Source of the DNA: Opitutaceae bacterium
Lineage (GTDB): Bacteria > Verrucomicrobiota > Verrucomicrobiia > Opitutales > Opitutaceae
Length of the DNA stretch: 9,859 nt
Assembly (NCBI GenBank): GCA_031254955.1
Contig: JAIRTK010000297.1
Coordinates: 1 to 9,859, forward strand
Direction of reading: 5' to 3'
In this document: piece after piece, positions 5,674 to 9,859 of the stretch
Numbering within the stretch: the first letter of the stretch is position 1
Layout: each line of letters begins with the position of its first letter
The notes under the pieces: model-generated
What the model was told of the DNA's origin: nothing
Databases searched by the model: none
The model's input: only the letters and a program-made list of their open reading frames with translations
Made by a program: the position numbers and the translations under genes

Positions 5674-5758
5674 CTGAAGTTACGCGGCGCGACGCAGCGG
5701 CGCATAAGGGCTGTCCTTGCGTCAGGCCGCGGATTACTACGCGCCGCGTAACTTTCAG
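5674..5758. repeat. Inverted repeat with GTTACGCGGCGCG arms
   Basis: CTGAAGTTACGCGGCGCG (5674-5691) and CGCGCCGCGTAACTTTCAG (5740-5758) are inverted with one bulged base. GTTACGC links it to the outer arms of family C (4530, 8384). The 48-base interior has no clear GTAG hairpin pair. Confidence 0.6.
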
Positions 5759-5764
5759 TGATTA

Positions 5765-5942
5765 AAACATCCTCTCCGCGCCTCCGCGTCTCTGCGTGAG
5801 AACAACCCTCCTGCCGTCCTCCTTCACCTCCCTCCTTCCTTCCTCCTCCCCCCTTCCACCTCCCACCTCCCACCTTCACCTTCCTCCTCCCTCCTTCCGC
5901 CATCCCCCGCCCTTCGCGACCTCCGTGGCCTCCGTGGTTCAT
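5765..5942. repeat. Long pyrimidine-rich block bounded by CTCCGCG and CCTCCGTGG motifs
   Basis: From about 5770 to 5910 the plus strand is mostly C and T, with repeats such as CACCTCCCACCTCCCACC (5857-5874). The block starts with GCGCCTCCGCGTCTCTGCGTG and ends with CCTCCGTGGCCTCCGTGGTT. The minus strand translates to Gly/Arg/Glu/His-rich low complexity, so no gene is called. The gene-free stretch 5290-6061 holds only these repeats; no clear promoter for the next operon was found. Confidence 0.5.
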
Positions 5943-6061
5943 TTCCGCTTCCCGGACAGGCAAAAAAGCCGGGGTTTAATCAGGGATAAAGCGATAGGCT
6001 CTAAGCGCGCGGGCCGCTTTAAGGTTGCGGACGGCGGTTTCGCGGGCAGGCTGGGCGACCT

Positions 6062-6382
6062 ATGATCGACACCATCAAAAAAACATTGCTGGCGGGTGTG
6101 GGCGCCGTGGTCATCACGAAGGAAAAAGCGGAGGAGGTGTTCGAGGAATTTGTCCGGCAGGGCAGGATTTCCGCGAATGACGCCCGCATCATGGCCGAGA
6201 AAATCTCGGAGCAGGGCAGGCGCGAGTTCGAGGAGGCAAGCTCGTCCTTGCAGTCGAAAATCAAGGACCTTCTCGTTCGCAACGAGGCCGACGTGAAGCA
6301 ACGCCTCGCCGCGCTTGAGTCGCGCGTCGCGCTGCTTGAGCACAAACTCGCCGCCGAGCCAACCCGCGCGGGCGAACCGTGA
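6062..6382 (+). CDS. Small coiled-coil protein, phasin-like or UbiK-like accessory of the UbiB kinase
   Basis: The product is a 106-residue, highly helical protein. Residues 1-19 are mildly hydrophobic with Lys6/Lys7 (MIDTIKKTLLAGVGAVVITK), which may be an amphipathic membrane-contact helix. Residues 20-72 are charged helix. Residues 75-97 are a leucine-spaced coiled coil (VKQRLAALESRVALLEHKL). The TKEKAEE start and the C-terminal coiled coil resemble small phasin-superfamily proteins. The C-terminal pattern also resembles UbiK/YqiC, the lipid-binding factor of the E. coli ubiquinone pathway. Its stop overlaps the GTG start of the UbiB-family gene by four bases (GTGA), implying translational coupling and a shared task. 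The ATG follows CGACCT, with no Shine-Dalgarno. Family placement is by eye only; a PHA-granule role is the main alternative. Confidence 0.75.
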   Translation: MIDTIKKTLLAGVGAVVITKEKAEEVFEEFVRQGRISANDARIMAEKISEQGRREFEEASSSLQSKIKDLLVRNEADVKQRLAALESRVALLEHKLAAEPTRAGEP

Positions 6383-8034
6383 AACCATTCGGGGTAATCA
6401 CCCATGTCGGGCGGGCGCGGGAGATTTTCACCGCGCTGGCCCGGCACGGCTTCGCCGACCTGCTCGACCAGCTTGAGCCGTCGGACGCGTGGTGGCGCCG
6501 CCTCGTGCCGCAACGCCGCGGGCCGCAGCGCCCGAAATGGGAACGCACGCGCCTCGCGCTCGAAGAGCTTGGCCCGACTTTCGTGAAGGCCGGGCAGATC
6601 CTCAGCATGCGGCCCGACATGCTGCCGCAGCCGCTGATCCTTGAGTTGCGCAAGCTGCAAAGCCACGTCGCCGCGCTCCCGTTTCCCGCGATGCGCGAGG
6701 TCATCACCACCGAGCTTGAGGCGGACATCGGCGAGGTGTTCAGCGAGTTCAACGAGACGCCGATTGCGAGCGCGTCCATCGCCCAGGTGTATCTCGCAAA
6801 ACTCCTCGACGGTCGCGAAGTGGCGGTGAAGGTGCAGCGGCCCAACCTGCAAAAACCCGTCGAGGAGGACCTGGAGCTGCTCGCGTGGTTCGCCGCGCAG
6901 GCGCACCAGCGCATCGCCTCGCTCCAGCCCTACAACGTGCCCTCCGCCGTGGAGGAAGTGCGCCAGGGAATGCTGCGCGAACTCGATTTTCTCAACGAGG
7001 TGCGCAACATGCGTTTTTTCAACGCGGTCAACACGATGCCCGACCGCGTTTACGCGCCGTGGGTCGCGGAACACCTCTGCACGCGGCGCGTGCTGGTGAT
7101 GGAGCGCATCGACGGCGAGCCGGTCACCAGCGCGAAAATCGCCCCCGAACTGCGCCGTCGCATCGCGCGCAACGGCGCGGAATCGCTCATGCACCAAGTG
7201 TTGATCGGCGGGTTTTTCCACGCCGACCCGCACGCCGGCAATCTGCTCGTCACGCCGGACGGACGGCTGTGTTTTCTCGACTGGGGGCTTGCCGGGCACC
7301 TCACGCGCCGGCTGCGCTACGCGCTGGCCGATCTTTTCCAAGCCGCGCTCGGCCAGGACGCGGAGCGCATCGTGCAGATCACCTCGGCGCTCGGCGATCC
7401 CGACGGCGGCATCGACTACCGCGGCATGGAGCGCGACATCACGCTCGCGTTGCGCGAAAGTTTCAACTCGAAGCTCGGGCACGAGGAGATCGGCCAGGCG
7501 ATCCTGAAAGTGCTGCATGTGCTCGGGCGCAACGGCATCAACATGACGCGCGACTACTCGCTCATGGCCAAGGCGGTGCTCTCCATCGAAGAGACGGCGC
7601 GCACGCTCGATCCCCGGTTTGAGCTGCGCACGGCGGCGAGGCCGGTGATCGTGGCGTTGAAAAAGGAGCGCGCCTCGCCCCGCGCGCTCTGGAAAAGCAC
7701 GGTGCAGATGTTCCACTCGATCACGACCGGCGTGCAGGAATTGCCGGGCGAATTGTATAGGATCGTGCGCCGGGTGGGCCGCGACGATTTTTCCATAAAA
7801 CTCCAGCACCGCGGCCTTGAGGACATCGACGACGCGATGAAGACCGCCGCCAACCGCATCACGCTCGGCGTGGTGATCGGCTCGCTGATCGTCGGCTCGT
7901 CGATGATGATGACGACGCAAGTGAGACCGTATCTGTTCGGCTACCCCGCGCTGGGCGTGGTCGGCTACCTGATTTCCGCCATGCTCGGCCTTTACGTGGT
8001 CTGGGACATCATCCGCCACGGTCGGCACAAGTAA
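6379..8034 (+). CDS. ubiB: UbiB/ABC1/COQ8-family atypical protein-kinase-like ATPase
   Basis: The 551-residue product carries the family hallmarks in order: the KxGQ motif at Lys70-Gln73 (FVKAGQILSMRPD), the alanine-rich loop replacing the P-loop (PIASASIAQVY, 128-138), the ATP-site lysine Lys151 (VAVKVQRP), Glu201/Asp203 in RELDFLNE, the catalytic-loop HADPHAGN (281-288) and the metal-binding DWG (301-303). The last is DFG in most kinases, but this position varies in the family. Two C-terminal membrane helices (about 494-513 and 519-545) would anchor it in the inner membrane. Known members support quinone or isoprenoid-lipid metabolism through ATPase activity rather than classical kinase activity. 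The start is GTG at 6379, overlapping the upstream gene; the next in-frame Met (76) lies beyond the KxGQ motif. If the organism makes menaquinone, as Verrucomicrobia generally do, the lipid partner may differ from ubiquinone. Confidence 0.92.
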   Translation: MKPFGVITHVGRAREIFTALARHGFADLLDQLEPSDAWWRRLVPQRRGPQRPKWERTRLALEELGPTFVKAGQILSMRPDMLPQPLILELRKLQSHVAALPFPAMREVITTELEADIGEVFSEFNETPIASASIAQVYLAKLLDGREVAVKVQRPNLQKPVEEDLELLAWFAAQAHQRIASLQPYNVPSAVEEVRQGMLRELDFLNEVRNMRFFNAVNTMPDRVYAPWVAEHLCTRRVLVMERIDGEPVTSAKIAPELRRRIARNGAESLMHQVLIGGFFHADPHAGNLLVTPDGRLCFLDWGLAGHLTRRLRYALADLFQAALGQDAERIVQITSALGDPDGGIDYRGMERDITLALRESFNSKLGHEEIGQAILKVLHVLGRNGINMTRDYSLMAKAVLSIEETARTLDPRFELRTAARPVIVALKKERASPRALWKSTVQMFHSITTGVQELPGELYRIVRRVGRDDFSIKLQHRGLEDIDDAMKTAANRITLGVVIGSLIVGSSMMMTTQVRPYLFGYPALGVVGYLISAMLGLYVVWDIIRHGRHK

Positions 8035-8107
8035 CGGCGGCGCCGGCAAGAGCGGCGGCCCATCGAAAATCCGAAATTTTCAGGGGAAAGGAGGGCGAGG
8101 ATTTTTC

Positions 8108-8129
8108 GTTGCTTGTTGCTTTGTTGCTT
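8108..8129. repeat. GTTGCTT heptamer array, three copies
   Basis: GTTGCTT, GTTGCTT, one extra T, then GTTGCTT. It lies between the ubiB stop and a dispersed direct repeat. A weak hairpin (GAAAAT 8065-8070, ATTTTC 8076-8081) lies closer to the ubiB stop but lacks a T-run. Confidence 0.5.
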
Positions 8130-8130
8130 G

Positions 8131-8163
8131 GACGTGTTCGGAAACGTGGTTTTCGCCGTGACG
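8131..8163. repeat. Dispersed 33-base direct repeat, copy 2
   Basis: It matches 5456-5488 at about 27 of 33 positions in the same orientation and is followed directly by the E-bounded element starting at 8171. Confidence 0.5.
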
Positions 8164-8170
8164 GATGTTT

Positions 8171-8389
8171 GTTATACCAATTCCCAATGAGATTTATCTT
8201 TTTGTAGTCCGATTTTGCTCTTTCTTTTTATTCTTTATCTTTCCTCTTTCTCTTCCTTCCTCCCATTACTGGTTGGAAACGAGGAGAAAGAGAAAGATAA
8301 AGAGGAAATAGAAAGAAATGTGCAGCACGGCGGCTTTCCATCCAAAAGAATAAATTTTGTTCGGAATTGGTATAACTGATGTTACGCGG
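8171..8389. repeat. E-bounded element enclosing a family F pyrimidine/purine hairpin
   Basis: GTTATACCAATTCC (8171-8184) and GGAATTGGTATAAC (8363-8376) are perfect 14-nt inverted ends. Inside, a pyrimidine arm (8220-8256) pairs with a purine arm (8283-8318), like the hairpin at 864-956. The right end continues into ACTGATGTTACGCGG (8375-8389), the outer arm of family C, giving the same C-E junction as at 440-475 in reverse. No gene is supported here. Confidence 0.6.
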
Positions 8390-8430
8390 AGGAGTCCTTT
8401 TGGACAACCTAACGCAACCAGCCTCCGGCA

Positions 8431-8530
8431 GGGCAACCTCTCCGAGGCCTCCGCGGCTGCGCCTTGATGTCTCCATGAAAGTTCACGCCGTCCTTTCCGC
8501 TCGACGGAGGTCTCGGAGAGACCTCCCTAC
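8431..8530. repeat. Family A GTAG-hairpin inverted pair, copy 3, with a paired stem change
   Basis: The right unit (8505-8530), read on the minus strand, is GTAG then GGAGGTCTC, loop TCC, GAGACCTCC. Relative to copies 1 and 2, one C-G stem pair has become T-A by matching changes in both arms. The left unit (8431-8453, CAACCTCTCCGAGGCCTCCG) is degenerate, with GCAG-like sequence in place of GTAG. Confidence 0.7.
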
Positions 8531-8592
8531 CGGCTCCGCGTGACTTCACTCGCAGCGGAAACGAAGCTGACGAACAAGTCTATATTTAGAAC

Positions 8593-8613
8593 CTCCCCGA
8601 TGGCATCAGGGAG
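8593..8613. terminator. Hairpin in an AT-rich pocket between convergent ubiB and trxB
   Basis: CTCCCCGATG and GCATCAGGGAG form a stem of about 8-9 bp (with a G-T wobble on the minus strand), flanked on both sides by AT-rich DNA (TATATTTAGA left, TCCTTATATCATTATTTATA right). It could end transcription from either side, but neither strand has a proper T-run directly after the stem. Confidence 0.35.
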
Positions 8614-8653
8614 TCCTTATATCATTATTTATATGACAGGGCCGGGGCCAAGG

Positions 8654-8668
8654 CGGCGCCGCGCGCCG
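8654..8668 (-). terminator. GC hairpin just after the trxB stop
   Basis: CGGCGC and GCGCCG with loop CGC, starting seven bases past the trxB stop on the minus strand. It is stable but has no following T-run, so it is a terminator candidate at best. Confidence 0.3.
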
Positions 8669-8674
8669 CGCGTG

Positions 8675-9622
8675 TCAGCACGCGGCGTTTTCCGCCAGCC
8701 AGCGTTCCGCCTCGATGGCGGCCTGGCAGCCCATGCCGGCGGACGTGATCGCCTGGCGGTAAACATGGTCGGCGCAATCGCCCGCCACATACACGCCCGG
8801 GATGTGCGTGCGGACTTGCGAACCGGCGGCGGGTTTCAGGTAGCCGTTGTCATCCACCGCGAGCGCGCCGGCAAACGCGGCGGTGTTGGGCTTGTGGCCG
8901 ATGGCGACAAAGACGCCCTTCACCGGCAGCGCCGACTCCGCGCCGGTCTGCGTGTCGCGCACCTTCAGGCCGCTGACCGCGTCCTCGGCCACGCCGAGCA
9001 CCTCGACCGGCACGCTGTTCCACACCACCCGGATTTTCGGGTGCGAGATGGCGCGGTCGGCCATGATTTTCGACGCGCGCAGCGTGTCGCGGCGATGCAC
9101 CAGCCAGACCTTGCTGGCGAAACGCGTCAGAAAAAGCGCCTCCTCGCACGCGCTGTCGCCGCCACCGATGACCGCGACCTCCATGCCCCGGTAAAACGCG
9201 CCGTCGCACGTGGCGCAGGCCGTCACGCCCTTGCCGCCGTAAAGCTCCTTCTCCCCGGGCACGCCCGTCATGCGCGGCGACGCGCCGGTGGCGATGATGA
9301 CGGACTTGGCCAGAATCTCGCGACCGTCGGTGAACAGCCGGAACGGCTGGGAGGCAAAATCGACCGAGTTGACGATCGCGGTCTCGAAACGGGCGTTGAA
9401 TTTGGCCGCCTGCTGGCGGAGGTTGTCCATCAACTGGAAACCGTCGATGCCGCCGGGAAACCCCGGGAAATTTTCCACCTCGGAGGTGGTGGTGAGCTGC
9501 CCGCCGGGCTGCGTGCCTTCGAGGACGAGCGGTGAAAGATTGGCGCGCCCGGTGTAAATGGCGGCGGTTAGCCCGGCGCAACCGGTGCCGATGATGACGA
9601 TGTTTTCGACGGAATTGGACAT
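8675..9622 (-). CDS. trxB: Thioredoxin-disulfide reductase (TrxB)
   Basis: TrxB is a cytoplasmic FAD enzyme that passes electrons from NADPH to thioredoxin. The product has 315 residues (E. coli 321). Numbering from the chosen start, the FAD Rossmann motif is GTGCAG at 12-17, with Cys in place of the usual Pro. [16 protein letters not shown] follows at about 39-54. The redox pair is Cys136/Cys139 in ACATCDG, the NADPH motif [10 protein letters not shown] is at 153-162 with HRRDTLRAS at 176-184, and the second FAD motif GDCAD is at 281-285. The frame extends ten residues upstream to 9652, but [14 protein letters not shown] matches the usual family start. No Shine-Dalgarno is seen. The protein ends in a cysteine (ENAAC), a small oddity. 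It is convergent with ubiB, with no thioredoxin gene in view. Confidence 0.96.
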   Translation of the reverse strand: MSNSVENIVIIGTGCAGLTAAIYTGRANLSPLVLEGTQPGGQLTTTSEVENFPGFPGGIDGFQLMDNLRQQAAKFNARFETAIVNSVDFASQPFRLFTDGREILAKSVIIATGASPRMTGVPGEKELYGGKGVTACATCDGAFYRGMEVAVIGGGDSACEEALFLTRFASKVWLVHRRDTLRASKIMADRAISHPKIRVVWNSVPVEVLGVAEDAVSGLKVRDTQTGAESALPVKGVFVAIGHKPNTAAFAGALAVDDNGYLKPAAGSQVRTHIPGVYVAGDCADHVYRQAITSAGMGCQAAIEAERWLAENAAC

Positions 9623-9706
9623 GGAGCCGGGATGCTTCCAAAAATTGAACAAAAGGCAACAACGTCCGCGACGAAGGCATTTATCGCCGCGCCTCTTGAT
9701 TGTCGC

Positions 9707-9859
9707 CTTATACCTTTTGCGAATGAAAATCCCCCTTCAGGTAGGGCGAGGCGTCCCGCCGAGCCGTGGGAACCGCTCGCGGCTCGGCGGGGCGCCGCGC
9801 CCAAACCGTTAAGGGTTTTTTAGGGGGGTTTTTATTATGGAATATGCTAGAGAGCCGTT
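9707..9859. repeat. Family B palindromic repeat with E flanks at the window end; degraded copy
   Basis: An E-like flank (TATACCTTTTGCGAATGAAA, from 9708) leads to GTAGGGCGAGGCGTCCCGCC (9741-9760), a spacer, then CGGCTCGGCGG and a poor right end (GCCCAAACC instead of GCCCTACCC). The rest matches positions 56-98 in the same orientation, but with runs (TTTTTTA, GGGGGG, TTTTT) where the left copy has mixed bases. Real decay and poor base calls at a contig end are both possible. Confidence 0.65.

Noticed and set aside
5667..5963. 98-residue Gly/Arg-rich minus-strand frame
   Set aside because: Translation of the purine strand of the 5765-5942 block; typical spurious low-complexity ORF.
6019..8049. 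676-residue open frame antisense to the UbiB operon
   Set aside because: It mirrors the ubiB codons, is His/Arg/Ala-rich without motifs, and arises from high GC at third positions.
8540..9535. 331-residue plus-strand frame opposite trxB
   Set aside because: Antisense shadow of trxB, starting within repeat DNA.

Overview
The window looks like a draft contig from a GC-rich Gram-negative bacterium, most probably a verrucomicrobium of the Opitutaceae type. The evidence is a fused lpxC-fabZ gene followed by lpxA, strongly GC-biased codon use, almost no Shine-Dalgarno sites, and intergenic DNA packed with palindromic repeats. The taxon is an inference; Bacteroidetes also carry the fusion but are usually far less GC-rich.

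Layout. Positions 1-1044 hold no gene, only nested inverted repeats. A minus-strand cluster follows, read right to left: a putative secreted protein of unknown function (4177-3452), lpxC-fabZ (3339-1996) and lpxA (1830-1045). The fused gene and lpxA supply the first two lipid A enzymes and the fatty-acid dehydratase that competes for the same acyl-ACP precursor. A repeat block (4178-4701) separates this from a second small secreted protein of unknown function (5289-4702, minus). A 770-base gene-free stretch then leads to a plus-strand two-gene operon: a small coiled-coil phasin/UbiK-like gene (6062-6382) overlapping by four bases a UbiB/ABC1 atypical kinase (6379-8034). A 640-base repeat block separates it from convergent trxB (9622-8675), thioredoxin reductase. 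The last 150 bases are repeat again. No tRNA, rRNA, CRISPR, transposase or integrase gene was seen.

About a third of the window is non-coding, and that part is the unusual one. Most of it resolves into GTAG-anchored 8-9 bp hairpins arranged as inverted pairs, which is the architecture of REP/REPIN elements mobilised by RAYT (TnpA_REP) transposases. Three clear families (A, C, D) occur, plus a more degenerate one (B), several nested within each other. Some copies carry compensatory stem changes. Added to these are a roughly 30-base flank repeat (E), pyrimidine/purine hairpins (F), dispersed direct repeats, and tandem arrays with a 7-base period at four intergenic sites.

Both window ends lie in copies of the same family B repeat in the same orientation. 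The right-hand copy is smoothed into homopolymers, suggesting an assembly broken at repeats with poor sequence near the right end.
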